The notes: a model not told the origin generated them from the sequence alone. DNA of 64,000 nucleotides from Vibrio tetraodonis (GCF_003350295.1 NZ_QLYY01000010.1:124001-188000); one strand, 5' to 3'; numbered from the stretch's first letter, positions 36,567 through 46,493 are shown. A program made the numbers and translations.

Positions 36567-37772
36567 ATGGATTACTTAGACGAAGAAACGCTAGTATGGA
36601 ACGCAGAAAAATCAGAATTCTCAGAAAAAAGTAGTGACGATAGTGCTTCGCAATGGACACCTGTTAATGCCTCACAAAATAAGCATGGCTTGCTCGATCA
36701 TTTCAATAAAGCAGAAAATCAGCTGCTCAACATTAGTAGCGAATTGTTGGCGATCACACTTAAAATCTCAACGCTTCCTGAACCGCAAGACGTGACGACT
36801 CTGAGACACCAACTTGCTAACAATATTAACGAGATTAAAGCCAAAGGCTCAGAGCTTACCTACCCAGTAGCGGTCATAGATAAGTTGTGCTTTTTGTATG
36901 CCGTCGTATTAGACGAACTCATTATCTACAGTGAATGGGGAGAGAAACGTTGTTGGGAAAATAAAACCTTACTTAGTGAGCTTTTCGGTATGCGTAACGG
37001 CGGTGAACTCTTTTTTACCGTCGCGGAAAAAGCCATTCGACAACCCCATAAGCTAATTGATTTACTGGAAGTTATTTATATTTTCTTAAACATTGGCTTC
37101 AAAGGCCAATATCGAGAAACAGGTAGCGAGCAGATAAAAGGGTTCATTCATCAACTTGAACAAGCCATTGCTCAATATAGACCGAGTAATAATATCCACT
37201 GTAGAACACGAGTAAAGCAACCCAAAACTCGCAAACCGACAAGGCGTAAACGCTATTTGCTAACCACACTATTTTTCGGGACGTTAATAACGTTAAGTAT
37301 TGGTCTCACACACTTTTGGTATAAAGAAACACTACCTCCAAGATCACGTGATTTTACCACACTACCCACTTTTAGTGATCGTTATATTCTATCCGGAGAG
37401 GTGAAAGATATTGTGTTTATCAGCCAAGATGAAGACTTAGTGTCACCTCCCCAAAAAGCAAGTAAAGTGGAGATGGTAGATACAGTTCCACCACCAAGCT
37501 TGAAAACAAGTAAATCTGGCTGGTTAGTGCAGCTGGCAACCTTTTCCTCACAACAAAATGCAGATTCATTCATAAGAAGTTTGTCACCATCAGCCTACTC
37601 ACCAACTGTAGAGAAAATTCGCTCTTACTATCGTGTTATTGTTCGAAGTACTTCTCCCAAGCATGCAGAGCAAATAAAAAGCTGGTATCTAGAAAAAGAC
37701 TCAATTAAAGCAATCGTTGTGCAGAGTAAAACCATAAGAAATCACACTAAGAACACTTCAGAGGCTCCTTAG
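36567..37772 (+). CDS. tssL: T6SS membrane protein TssL with C-terminal SPOR domain
   Basis: This is TssL (DotU family), 401 aa. The cytoplasmic hook domain occupies about residues 35-215 (AVVLDELIIYSEWGEKRCWENKTLL, FFTVAEKAI, LNIGFKGQYRE). A basic stretch precedes a single TM at about 231-250 and a periplasmic tail follows. The last 90 or so residues (GWLVQLATFSSQQNADSF... YYRVIVRS) look like a SPOR domain, which binds denuded glycan strands of peptidoglycan. Many TssL proteins instead rely on an OmpA-type wall-anchoring domain. It follows tssK by 5 bases and precedes tssM by 2. Confidence 0.92.
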   Translation: MDYLDEETLVWNAEKSEFSEKSSDDSASQWTPVNASQNKHGLLDHFNKAENQLLNISSELLAITLKISTLPEPQDVTTLRHQLANNINEIKAKGSELTYPVAVIDKLCFLYAVVLDELIIYSEWGEKRCWENKTLLSELFGMRNGGELFFTVAEKAIRQPHKLIDLLEVIYIFLNIGFKGQYRETGSEQIKGFIHQLEQAIAQYRPSNNIHCRTRVKQPKTRKPTRRKRYLLTTLFFGTLITLSIGLTHFWYKETLPPRSRDFTTLPTFSDRYILSGEVKDIVFISQDEDLVSPPQKASKVEMVDTVPPPSLKTSKSGWLVQLATFSSQQNADSFIRSLSPSAYSPTVEKIRSYYRVIVRSTSPKHAEQIKSWYLEKDSIKAIVVQSKTIRNHTKNTSEAP

Positions 37773-37774
37773 TA

Positions 37775-40700
37775 ATGGCAGAACAAAATTCATCTCAACC
37801 ACAAGCTAACAGGCTAAGCACTCTAGTTTGGACATTCGTTTTGGTCATAGCTATTTTTGTATTAGGTGGATTGTTAACGTGGAAATACGCCTACCCAATA
37901 CATACGATAGCAGGCCTATTATTAACTTTATTGGTGGCTTTAATTCTCGGCTCACTTTGCTTCTGGTTACTATCGAAAAGGCGAATTCAGCCTCAAACAC
38001 CCAATCAAGACAGGCTTCTCATCAATAAGCGTTGCAAACTACTCACCAAACATTTCAAAGCGATGCTTAACATACAAAAACGAAAAAAACGCTTATCTAG
38101 TCGATACGATCTGCCTTTTTATGTTCTTCTGAGCGATGACCCAATTAAAGATAAAAGCATCATTACCCAAATGGGCTATGAGGCATACAAAGTGGACGAT
38201 TTTGGCAACGATATAGAGTTTCCAATTTTATTTTGGCTAAGTGAGCATTCTATTTTGATCTCTGTTAGCCTAGGAGATGAGCAACATCCAGACTATGTAA
38301 AAACGCTTTGTCAAAACCTAAACAAATGGCGTTCTCGTCAGGCAATCAATGGCATTATACTGACGACTGATGTCAAAGAACTATTGAAATCAACCGAAAC
38401 CGTCACCCAAAAAGCTGACAAGATAAAATCACAGATAAAAAGCTTCAACCATATTTTTGGCCTTAATCTACCTGTTTACAACATCATTACTCAAATGGGT
38501 CAGATTAATGACTTTTGTCAGTTTTTCTCTGCATTTGATGAAACCAAAAGAAACGATGTATTTGGAGTCACTTCCCCAATAATGAAACATGGTGGAATAG
38601 ATGCAGATTGGTATAACACTGAATACGATAACCTCATTACACAACTGCTCTCTAATATGAGTAATGCATTAGCCTCACAACTCAATCAAGATTATCGCAA
38701 TGCAATTTGCGCCGCGCCCTATCAATTCGCATTACTCAAAGAGAGTTTATGGGAATTCCTCTATCGTTTGTACCGTGGTGAGCAATTACATGATGGCCTT
38801 AACTTTCGTGGGTTCTATTTTACCCATAGCGGCCAGATCCAAAAGCAACATGACGTGTTGGCCAATATGGTTAATCAAACGTTGGGATACGAGCAATTTC
38901 AGCAGCACCAGCAAATCCCTGTACAACAAACCCTTTTTGCTCAATATTTAATGACTCACACCATTTTAAATGAACATGAGTTAGTCGGGGTTAATCGACG
39001 CAAAGAAAATTTGTTATTGACGATGCAGGTGGCTTACACTCTATTCTGGCTAAGCTTATTTGCCTTTGTGCTCATCGACATAAAGATCGATTTTGACTAC
39101 CAAAGTAAACTAGAAGCAGAGGCCGACACTATGTTAGAGCGTTACAAAGAAGCAATATCGGCCCAACCATACAATATCGAAAATATGGCGGATAACATTC
39201 CTAACCTATATTCTCTCAATCGAATTTATGCTCTGTATCGAAAGCCAAAGCCTTGGTACAGTTTTTCGTTCATGCCAACATCAAGTATCTCCAGTGACGT
39301 TGAAGCAGCCTATTTTGATGAATTACAACGAGTGCTTATTCCTTCAATGGAGAACACTCTTGAAAAAGATTTATTTGTTTATGTTAATTTAGAAGATCAA
39401 GCCAAGACACTATCTTTGCTTAACAATTATCGATTGTTGTTCAATATTGACCGTAGCAACATTGGCGCACTAAAACGGTATTTCATCACAACTTTGGAGG
39501 AGCAAGGTGAAGCAGATAGCGTCAATATTGCGCAACTCGACATATTGCTTGATGATGTATTTGAACAAGGGCTGGTTCCTATTAAGGCCAATTTAGGGCT
39601 TGAACAATTAGCTAAGAGAGTCATCAGCCAAACCGGCGTTGAAACGCTACTGTATCAACATATTCTTAATTCAGAGACCTATTCAAGCCGCATCGACATA
39701 CGCCATGAACTAGGAAGTAACTTCCGAAAACTGATGTCGTTTTCTCCAAACTATGCTGGTTATATGGTTCCGTATTTGTATACGCCGTCGGGATTTAATG
39801 AACTCGATTTATCGATAAATTCACCAATTTTAAAAGAAGCCCTAAGAGCGTATGAAGGTGTAGCTGGAGCTTCACCTAGCGCGTCAGAAATGTATCGTAT
39901 TAGTCGAGATTTGAAGCAGAGATATCAAAATGACTACATTAATTATTGGCGTGATTTTATTTCTCAAATTCAAGTTGCTAATGTTAGCAATGCTGACGAT
40001 CTTAAAAGAACAATGGCATTACTAACCAATGCGTCAAACAATCCTCTTGCTATGCTTTATAACACGGTAAGTAAATACACATCCGTTGAGTTACCAAAAG
40101 ATCCGACGAAAGATAACGATACTCAGCCACAACAACAAGATATGGATAAAAAGGAATCCGCAAGGCAAATTCAGCTAGCCTTTGAGAAGTTCCACAATCA
40201 AGTTTCTACAGATGAACAAGGAAATAAACCCATTGACTCATTATTGGGTAAAGTTACTCAGGCGGAAACTTGGCTAGATAAATTCTACCAAGCCGAAGAT
40301 CCACAAAAAGTCGCCTATCATGCGCTTACCGCATCCATAAAAACCAGTAATCCTATATCTGTTTTGGCTCAACAAGAAGCTGCTCAACCTTCAATATCAC
40401 AACAAATTTTGACCCAATTAACACGGCAATCAAATGAGTTAGTGATGAGCCTTGCACATGATTATTTAAACAATACCTGGCGCTCCGAGGTTTATCAGCC
40501 ATATAAAACAACGATTGCTGGCTATTATCCGTTTAATAAGACAGCCAGTTCAGATGCAAGTACCGCAGATGTTGCCGCTTTCTTTAAATCTGACGGGACC
40601 TTAGAACAATATTACCAATCGAAATTGAAAAATTTCTCTACGGAAGAGCGCTCTCCTTACCTCTACGGTTTACTACCAAACACAGGATTTGCTTTGGACC

Positions 40701-41158
40701 CTTCAGTTTGGCAAATGATTTCGAAGGCACGTGACATTCGCAATGCTCTTTTTTTGGCCGACCCACAAAACATGTCACTCCAATTTCAGTTAAGGGCTAA
40801 AGAAATGAGCTCTGACGTCACCGAATTTATTATTCAAGGCGAAAAGCCACTCTTTGTATACCAGCATGGTCCTCGCCTTTGGATCAAACAAAGCTGGAGT
40901 GCGGCTGCGATAGAACAAGACTCTGTTGGGTTCCAGATAAAAGCCCAACAAAGTAGCATTGCTTCTGAAAGTTATAAAGGCAACTGGGCATGGTTTAAAT
41001 TTATCCAGCCAAGGGTTGCTTCAGCGACATCACAAGAAACAGAAGTGGCAATTAAATATGGTAATAGCCAAGTTCAGTTAAGCATCAAAACACAAGGTCA
41101 AAACAACCCATTTGTACCCAACTTTTTCTCTGCTTTTTCATTACCATCGAGCATTTAG
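37775..41158 (+). CDS. tssM: T6SS membrane protein TssM (IcmF), lacking Walker motifs
   Basis: TssM spans the envelope and contacts TssJ. The 1127-aa protein has two N-terminal TM segments (about 12-34 and 43-65), an IcmF cytoplasmic domain, a third TM at about 418-438 and a large periplasmic region to the C-terminus. The nucleotide-binding loop is absent: at the expected place after LPFYVLL the sequence reads SDDPIKDKS rather than G-x-x-G-x-G-K-T. The Walker B-like region reads SILISVSLGDE. Length and surrounding motifs (WRSRQAINGIILT) are otherwise normal, so it is not truncated. Confidence 0.93.
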   Translation: MAEQNSSQPQANRLSTLVWTFVLVIAIFVLGGLLTWKYAYPIHTIAGLLLTLLVALILGSLCFWLLSKRRIQPQTPNQDRLLINKRCKLLTKHFKAMLNIQKRKKRLSSRYDLPFYVLLSDDPIKDKSIITQMGYEAYKVDDFGNDIEFPILFWLSEHSILISVSLGDEQHPDYVKTLCQNLNKWRSRQAINGIILTTDVKELLKSTETVTQKADKIKSQIKSFNHIFGLNLPVYNIITQMGQINDFCQFFSAFDETKRNDVFGVTSPIMKHGGIDADWYNTEYDNLITQLLSNMSNALASQLNQDYRNAICAAPYQFALLKESLWEFLYRLYRGEQLHDGLNFRGFYFTHSGQIQKQHDVLANMVNQTLGYEQFQQHQQIPVQQTLFAQYLMTHTILNEHELVGVNRRKENLLLTMQVAYTLFWLSLFAFVLIDIKIDFDYQSKLEAEADTMLERYKEAISAQPYNIENMADNIPNLYSLNRIYALYRKPKPWYSFSFMPTSSISSDVEAAYFDELQRVLIPSMENTLEKDLFVYVNLEDQAKTLSLLNNYRLLFNIDRSNIGALKRYFITTLEEQGEADSVNIAQLDILLDDVFEQGLVPIKANLGLEQLAKRVISQTGVETLLYQHILNSETYSSRIDIRHELGSNFRKLMSFSPNYAGYMVPYLYTPSGFNELDLSINSPILKEALRAYEGVAGASPSASEMYRISRDLKQRYQNDYINYWRDFISQIQVANVSNADDLKRTMALLTNASNNPLAMLYNTVSKYTSVELPKDPTKDNDTQPQQQDMDKKESARQIQLAFEKFHNQVSTDEQGNKPIDSLLGKVTQAETWLDKFYQAEDPQKVAYHALTASIKTSNPISVLAQQEAAQPSISQQILTQLTRQSNELVMSLAHDYLNNTWRSEVYQPYKTTIAGYYPFNKTASSDASTADVAAFFKSDGTLEQYYQSKLKNFSTEERSPYLYGLLPNTGFALDPSVWQMISKARDIRNALFLADPQNMSLQFQLRAKEMSSDVTEFIIQGEKPLFVYQHGPRLWIKQSWSAAAIEQDSVGFQIKAQQSSIASESYKGNWAWFKFIQPRVASATSQETEVAIKYGNSQVQLSIKTQGQNNPFVPNFFSAFSLPSSI

Positions 41159-41159
41159 A

Positions 41160-41900
41160 ATGAAGGTACAGAATGAGTTAGGCGATAAAATAGCGACAGT
41201 ATTTAGAGTACTGGGGATATCTCAGTATTCTTTACTTAGACAGCAAACATATTTAGCCACTCATCCATGTTATGGTTCGTGCGTAGTTAAGTTTGCTTTC
41301 ACGCTCACAACCAAGCAACAACTCAACACCGAAGCTGTATTTCTCCACAATCATAATGAACTCTGTTGGCCTAAATACATAGACTACGGCTCCACTATGG
41401 GGATGGACTGGCTTATAATAGAGTTTTTTGACACCTTATGTGTCAGCATGCGTAACTTTAACATTGTGGAAAGACAAAAAGTTACCAAAAGCGCGGAACA
41501 AGCTCTACATACTCTCCATCGCAAAGGCTACATACATGGAGATATCAAGCCCTCTAATCTTATTGTGACCTTATATCACGAGGTGAGATTAATCGATTTA
41601 GGCAGTATAGTCCCGATTGAGTCTGACTATAAGTTTTGTACTCCATCGTCTTTAACACCTAAATTTTGCGCTCTAAATCCATATCTACGAGTTGGATATG
41701 CATCGCCTCAACACGACTTTTTCTCACTTGCAGTATCGTTACAAACTATGTGGAAGGCACATCCGTTTGGCGATCTATCCTTGCTAGATTTTGCTAAAAC
41801 CAATGGCAAACCTGAAATAGATGACCTCTTTAGTCGCTATCAAATATTGATTTCCAAACAAATCAAACACGCCAAACTGTCAACTTATCCTCATCTTTAA
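41160..41900 (+). CDS. Small Ser/Thr protein kinase of the T6SS cluster (PpkA-like)
   Basis: This is a cytoplasmic kinase-fold protein of about 246 aa, starting one base after the tssM stop. Visible motifs are VVKF (putative ATP-binding Lys), HGDIKPSNL at about 126-134 (catalytic loop, HGD instead of HRD) and LIDLGS (DFG equivalent, here DLG). It has no TM or extracellular sensor domain, unlike PpkA of Pseudomonas. The likely substrate is the FHA protein or another T6SS component, by analogy with threonine-phosphorylation control. No PppA-type phosphatase gene was found in the cluster. Last gene of the T6SS operon. Confidence 0.8.
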   Translation: MKVQNELGDKIATVFRVLGISQYSLLRQQTYLATHPCYGSCVVKFAFTLTTKQQLNTEAVFLHNHNELCWPKYIDYGSTMGMDWLIIEFFDTLCVSMRNFNIVERQKVTKSAEQALHTLHRKGYIHGDIKPSNLIVTLYHEVRLIDLGSIVPIESDYKFCTPSSLTPKFCALNPYLRVGYASPQHDFFSLAVSLQTMWKAHPFGDLSLLDFAKTNGKPEIDDLFSRYQILISKQIKHAKLSTYPHL

Positions 41901-42030
41901 AATGAAAACTCAGGTTAACACCTGATAAAACAATCAATAGAGGTTATTTACTATTGAAAAGGCAGGCTTTTTGGGGTCGTAGGTCGCCACTTGCTATTAA
42001 GGCCCATATTCTTTGTTCATAGAGTTAGAT

Positions 42031-42984
42031 ATGAAAAAATTTAAAATTTTATTGTTTATGCTGATGTTTAATCATCTAGGATTTGCCTTCTCAGAAACCT
42101 TACCTAATGAGACTTCTCCCATATTGCTAGATGATGGTAATGGCATAGTCAAAAACCGTAATCCACTGATTATTGCACACCGGGGAGGCACCGCAGATGG
42201 CCCAGAAAATACCATCCCAACCATACAGTCATCGATACAGCGCGGCGCTCATATTATTTGGATAACGGTTCAATTATCAAAAGATGGTGTTCCTGTATTG
42301 TATAGGCCAAGTGATCTTTCGGCGCTAACAGAATTAACCAAACAGACCAAAGTGTCTGAAATGACGGTTAAAGACCTAGCTACTTTAGATGCGGGCTACA
42401 GTTTTTTCGAAGGTCAAGCGTCTGACACAGAGAACTTATACAAGATACCAACACTAAAGGACGTTTTAGTTAAATTCCCACACACAGAGTTTTTTATCGA
42501 TTTAAAGTCTCCCGATGCTGAAGCTAAGCAATATATAGAGAGTGTGGCAGATGTTATTGAACAAACAGATTCTGTTGACCGCACGAGAATTTACTCTACA
42601 TCTGAAGCATACATAGGCGCAGCCAAGAAATATTCGTCCCTCAATGTGTTTAAAAGCCGAGCTGAAACAAGAGATATTTTATTTGGTAGTAAACTATCCA
42701 ACCAGTGTAAGGCTACCAGTGACCAACCTGGTTGGCATGCTTTTGAATTAACACGTAATGTAGAAGTAGTTGAACATTTTATGTTAGGTGAAGGTCGAAC
42801 TAAAACTACCTTCAGATGGTCGAAAGACGATTTATCTTGCTTTGATACTGCTGACAACACCATCGTTCTTATTGGTGTCAACACACAAGAAGACTACCAA
42901 TATGCAAAATCACTAGGTGCCTACGCAGTTATGGTTGACTCACCGAAAACAGCACAGTGTTATGAAAAGCACAAAGAATGTGAA
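42031..42984 (+). CDS. Secreted GDPD-family protein with altered active site
   Basis: This protein of about 318 aa has a signal peptide (MKKFKILLFMLMFNHLGFAFS). It belongs to the glycerophosphodiester phosphodiesterase family: IIAHRGGTADGPENT at about 47-61, a KDG motif at about 84-86 and FFIDLKSPD further on. However, the E-x-D metal ligands normally seen before Q-x-x-KDG are replaced (IIWITVQLSKDG), and the usual HD after VP is RPSD. Catalysis is therefore doubtful. ATG 42031 is preferred over TTG 42013 because it gives a clean signal peptide. It lies 130 bases after the T6SS kinase; any link is positional only. Confidence 0.78.
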
Positions 42985-43318
42985 TAGGTGATAGATACCC
43001 GCAAGCACACTAATAAATAGTGACTTTTGAATACTGTAATAACTTTAAGAGGTTTGTAAAATAGAGATTTACAAACCTCTTGTCTCTTAAAATGAGACTC
43101 CCTAACTAATAGCCTAAACCACACAAACCATAGTTACTCACCTACTCTTCAACATTACAAATTTAGTAATACGCCCGATCTCTTTAAAAACATACCATTG
43201 ACGAACACATAACATATGCGTATTGTTGCATCAAATTATAATGATGAGCAAACTCATTTCAAATATATGGGGAGGGTTGTTCACGTTTTGATCCAATAGG
43301 ACATAAGGACCATGAACT
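42985..43318. other. Intergenic region between the GDPD-like gene and tctC
   Basis: This stretch is AT-rich and holds no gene I can support. It contains the long hairpin at 43047-43081, a small inverted repeat GTCTC/GAGAC at 43082-43098, and an AAGGA site (43305-43309) for tctC. A five-codon ATG...TAA reading frame at 43312 overlaps the tctC start. Confidence 0.6.
43047..43081. terminator. Long hairpin after the GDPD-like gene
   Basis: AAGAGGTTTGTAAA (43047-43060) pairs perfectly over 14 bp with TTTACAAACCTCTT (43068-43081), with a 7-base loop. The T-run afterwards is poor, so it may act as a terminator or as a 3'-end stabiliser. Confidence 0.6.
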
Positions 43319-44293
43319 ATGTTTAAAAACTTTAAGTTACATCTTGCCGCTTTTTTTATCGCAGCTCCTTTAACTAGCCTATCTATTGCAGCAGAAGAAA
43401 TTGAAAAATTACATTTTCTTATACCAGGATGGGCTGGTGGAGGCTGGGATAGAACCGCCAGAGGCATAGGTAACGTGCTAGCCAAAGAGGATATTGTTGA
43501 CCAGGTATCATTTCAAAACTTACCTGGTGGTGGTGGTGGTATAGCTATTTCACATTTAATTGAGACAGCAAAACATCAACAAAACACATTAATGGTAAGC
43601 TCTACTCCGATTGTCGTCCGATCGCTCAACGGCATATTCCCCCAATCTTTTCGGGACTTAACTCCTGTCGCTGCTACCATCGCAGATTATGGTGCTATAG
43701 TAACTCCTGCCAACTCAAAATATACCAGTTGGTCTGATGTTGTTAAAGACTTTCATAGCAACCCTAGTAATATAAAAATTGCTGGTGGTTCTGCACGAGG
43801 CAGTATGGACCATTTAGTCATTGCCGCAGCGTTTAAAAACGAAGGATTTGAACCACATAAAGTCCGTTATATCTCTTATGGAGCAGGCGCTAAAGCAACA
43901 ACAGCAATGCTCTCGGGGGAAACAGTACTCTTGTCAACTGGGCTTAGTGAAGTGCTTGAGATGGCACAGTCCGGCCAAGTAAAAATTCTTGCCATCACAG
44001 CTCCAAAACGTCTCGAGGCCGCTCCTGATATCCCAACTCTAACTGAGTATGGTAACAACACCGTTTTTGCCAACTGGAGAGGTTTTTTTGCAGCTCCAGG
44101 AACCAGTCAAGAACAAGTCGATAAGTGGAACAATGCGCTAAAAAAAATGTACCGCACAAACGAATGGCAAATAGTTAAAAACCGAAATGGATGGATTGAT
44201 AACTACAAAGCTGATAAAGACTTCTATAACTTTCTTGAAGGCCAAGAAAGGCAAATTGGACATTTAATGAGCGAGCTTGGCTTTCTAAAATAG
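43319..44293 (+). CDS. tctC: Tripartite tricarboxylate transporter substrate-binding protein TctC
   Basis: This is a 324-aa periplasmic receptor of the TTT family. It has a signal peptide (cleaved after SIAA), LIPGWAGGGWDRTARGIG, NLPGGGGGIAISHL and the C-terminal FANWRGFFAAPGTSQEQVDKW signature. TctC proteins bind carboxylates such as citrate; the actual substrate here is not evident. An AAGGA site lies 9 bases before ATG. It is first in the tctCBA operon. Confidence 0.9.
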   Translation: MFKNFKLHLAAFFIAAPLTSLSIAAEEIEKLHFLIPGWAGGGWDRTARGIGNVLAKEDIVDQVSFQNLPGGGGGIAISHLIETAKHQQNTLMVSSTPIVVRSLNGIFPQSFRDLTPVAATIADYGAIVTPANSKYTSWSDVVKDFHSNPSNIKIAGGSARGSMDHLVIAAAFKNEGFEPHKVRYISYGAGAKATTAMLSGETVLLSTGLSEVLEMAQSGQVKILAITAPKRLEAAPDIPTLTEYGNNTVFANWRGFFAAPGTSQEQVDKWNNALKKMYRTNEWQIVKNRNGWIDNYKADKDFYNFLEGQERQIGHLMSELGFLK

Positions 44294-44442
44294 TAGGGAT
44301 CACGATTATTTTTCCGTATATGAGCGTAGCAGGCTAAGAGCACAACTTTAAATTTTTAAGTAATCAGGTCTGATTCTAGTATCGTTCGTCGTTTGAGCTC
44401 TCATATACGGGTTATCCGAACTACAATTTACAAGAGTTTGCT

Positions 44443-44961
44443 ATGTTAAAGTCGTTATCAAACCATTCTAAAAACAATCGGGCCCAAGATAATAATCACT
44501 TTCCAAGTAGAGATCGAATTAGTGCGGTGATATTCCTTGTTTTATGTCTTAGTTACGGTTATCAAACATTACAAATCCCTCTTTTGCCAAGTGATGAATA
44601 TGAGCCCTTCACAGCCAGAACACTTCCTACACTATTAACTTTTATAGGAATTGGGTTATCCATACTGCTGCTGGTTACAGCTACCCCAAATATTAAGAGC
44701 AAGACCAACGAGACGTTAAATTACAAGCTTCTGATTGGTTTTTTAATATTAATGGTTTTATATGGCCTTGGGCTTACTTATATCGGCTTTGCTCTCGCCA
44801 CAGGCACATTTCTTCTGATTAGCTTTTATTTACTTGGAGAAAGGAGAAAGTGGATATTATTTGGATCATCGTTTCCCTTTGCAATGGCCTTCTACCTTTT
44901 GCTAACAAGAGGGTTGGGTATATATTTAGAACCGGGCATTATTTTTACTGATTTTTTATAA
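44443..44961 (+). CDS. tctB: Tripartite tricarboxylate transporter small membrane subunit TctB
   Basis: This is a 172-aa protein with four predicted TM segments, the usual TctB plan. It has an N-terminal segment after RDRISAVIFLVL, the conserved FTARTLPTLLTFIGIGLS, and two C-terminal hydrophobic spans ending in LLTRGLGIYLEPG. It sits 149 bp after tctC and 11 bp before tctA. Confidence 0.88.
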   Translation: MLKSLSNHSKNNRAQDNNHFPSRDRISAVIFLVLCLSYGYQTLQIPLLPSDEYEPFTARTLPTLLTFIGIGLSILLLVTATPNIKSKTNETLNYKLLIGFLILMVLYGLGLTYIGFALATGTFLLISFYLLGERRKWILFGSSFPFAMAFYLLLTRGLGIYLEPGIIFTDFL

Positions 44962-44972
44962 AGGAACGCTCT

Positions 44973-46493
44973 ATGATAGATGGAATATTACAGGGGCTTT
45001 CAACTGCAATCATGCCGATGAATATTATCATGGTCGTTGTTGGCTGCTTCATAGGCACTTTTGTCGGTATGCTCCCTGGACTAGGCCCAATTTCAGCTAT
45101 TGCTCTCATGATCCCAATTAGTTACAGCCTTGAGCCATCATCAGGCTTAATTCTTATGGCTGGCGTATATTATGGCGCCGTTTTTGGCGGCTCAACCTCT
45201 TCTATCCTAATCAATGCTCCCGGTTGCTCGTCGACAGTCGTTACCGCGTTTGATGGCTACCCGATGGCTCAAAAAGGTAAAGCTGGCAAGGCGCTAGCAC
45301 TAGCAGCCTATTCTTCATTTACCGGGGGTACTTTATCTGCTGTCATGTTGCTATTGGCCGCTCCAGCTTTAGCCAGTGTCTCTCTCAGCTTTCAATCACC
45401 GGATTACTTCGCGCTAATGCTGCTTGGGTTATCAGCCGTCGCTGCATTTGCTGGCAAAGGGCAAGTTATCAAAGCTTGGATGATGACGACACTTGGACTT
45501 ATGCTTTCAACAGTCGGAATTGATAAAGGTGCAGGAATAGAACGCTTTACCTATGGGATAACGGACCTTATGGACGGCTTTAGCTTTTTAATGTTAGCCA
45601 TGGCAACCTTTGCTCTGGGTGAAACTTTAATCGGCATACTTAAGCCCGAATCAAAAGACCCATCAACCCAAAGTTCAAGCCAATTAGATTCAATTAACAA
45701 TCTAAAGATAACAAAAGACGAAGTCAAAGAATTAGCGCCTGTATCCTTTCGTTCTTCTATCTTAGGTTTTTTTACTGGTATCTTACCGGGAGCAGGTGCA
45801 ACCATCGCAGCATTTCTTAGTTATGGGCTGGAACGTAATTTGGCTCCCGCCGATAAAAAACTGGAATTTGGTCAAGGAAGTAAGCGCGGATTGGTCGCTC
45901 CCGAATCAGCAAATAATGCTGCATCCAGTGGTTCGTTTGTCCCTTTACTGACCCTTGGAATTCCTGGTTCAGGCACCACAGCAATAATGCTAGGTGTATT
46001 ACTCGCATACGGAATACAGCCCGGCCCCAGATTATTTGTTGATCGGCCCGATATATTCTGGTCGGTAATTATTTCTATGTACTTTGGTAATTTTGTATTG
46101 ATAGTCTTGAATCTACCTATGATCCCTTATATTTCCAAACTCCTTTCCGTACCACGCACCGTATTATTACCCATGATATTGTTTTTCTCTATTACGGGGG
46201 TCTACCTAGTATCATTTAATACTCTTGATATATTCATTATGCTAATTATAGCATTAGGTGCCATTTTATTACGGTTGGCAAACTATCCGTTAGCACCTCT
46301 GCTGCTGGGATTTATCCTGGGTGGCCTAATGGAAGAAAATTTACGCAGAGCCCTAATGCTAAGTGATGGAGGGTTAAACTTCCTATGGGAGCGCCCAATT
46401 ACGCTCACTTTCACTACTTTGGCGGTCCTTGTTATTACCTACCCTTTACTTAAAAGTTTAAGTGCTTGGATTACTAATACTCGAAGACTATAA
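44973..46493 (+). CDS. tctA: Tripartite tricarboxylate transporter large membrane subunit TctA
   Basis: TctA is the multi-spanning permease of a sodium- or proton-coupled carboxylate importer. The 506-aa protein carries the duplicated signature: GTFVGMLPGLGPISAIALMIP with YYGAVFGGSTSSILIN in the first half, and GFFTGILPGAGATIAAFLSYG with LTLGIPGSGTTAIMLG in the second. About 11-12 TM segments are expected. A GGAACG stretch precedes the start. Confidence 0.93.
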   Translation: MIDGILQGLSTAIMPMNIIMVVVGCFIGTFVGMLPGLGPISAIALMIPISYSLEPSSGLILMAGVYYGAVFGGSTSSILINAPGCSSTVVTAFDGYPMAQKGKAGKALALAAYSSFTGGTLSAVMLLLAAPALASVSLSFQSPDYFALMLLGLSAVAAFAGKGQVIKAWMMTTLGLMLSTVGIDKGAGIERFTYGITDLMDGFSFLMLAMATFALGETLIGILKPESKDPSTQSSSQLDSINNLKITKDEVKELAPVSFRSSILGFFTGILPGAGATIAAFLSYGLERNLAPADKKLEFGQGSKRGLVAPESANNAASSGSFVPLLTLGIPGSGTTAIMLGVLLAYGIQPGPRLFVDRPDIFWSVIISMYFGNFVLIVLNLPMIPYISKLLSVPRTVLLPMILFFSITGVYLVSFNTLDIFIMLIIALGAILLRLANYPLAPLLLGFILGGLMEENLRRALMLSDGGLNFLWERPITLTFTTLAVLVITYPLLKSLSAWITNTRRL

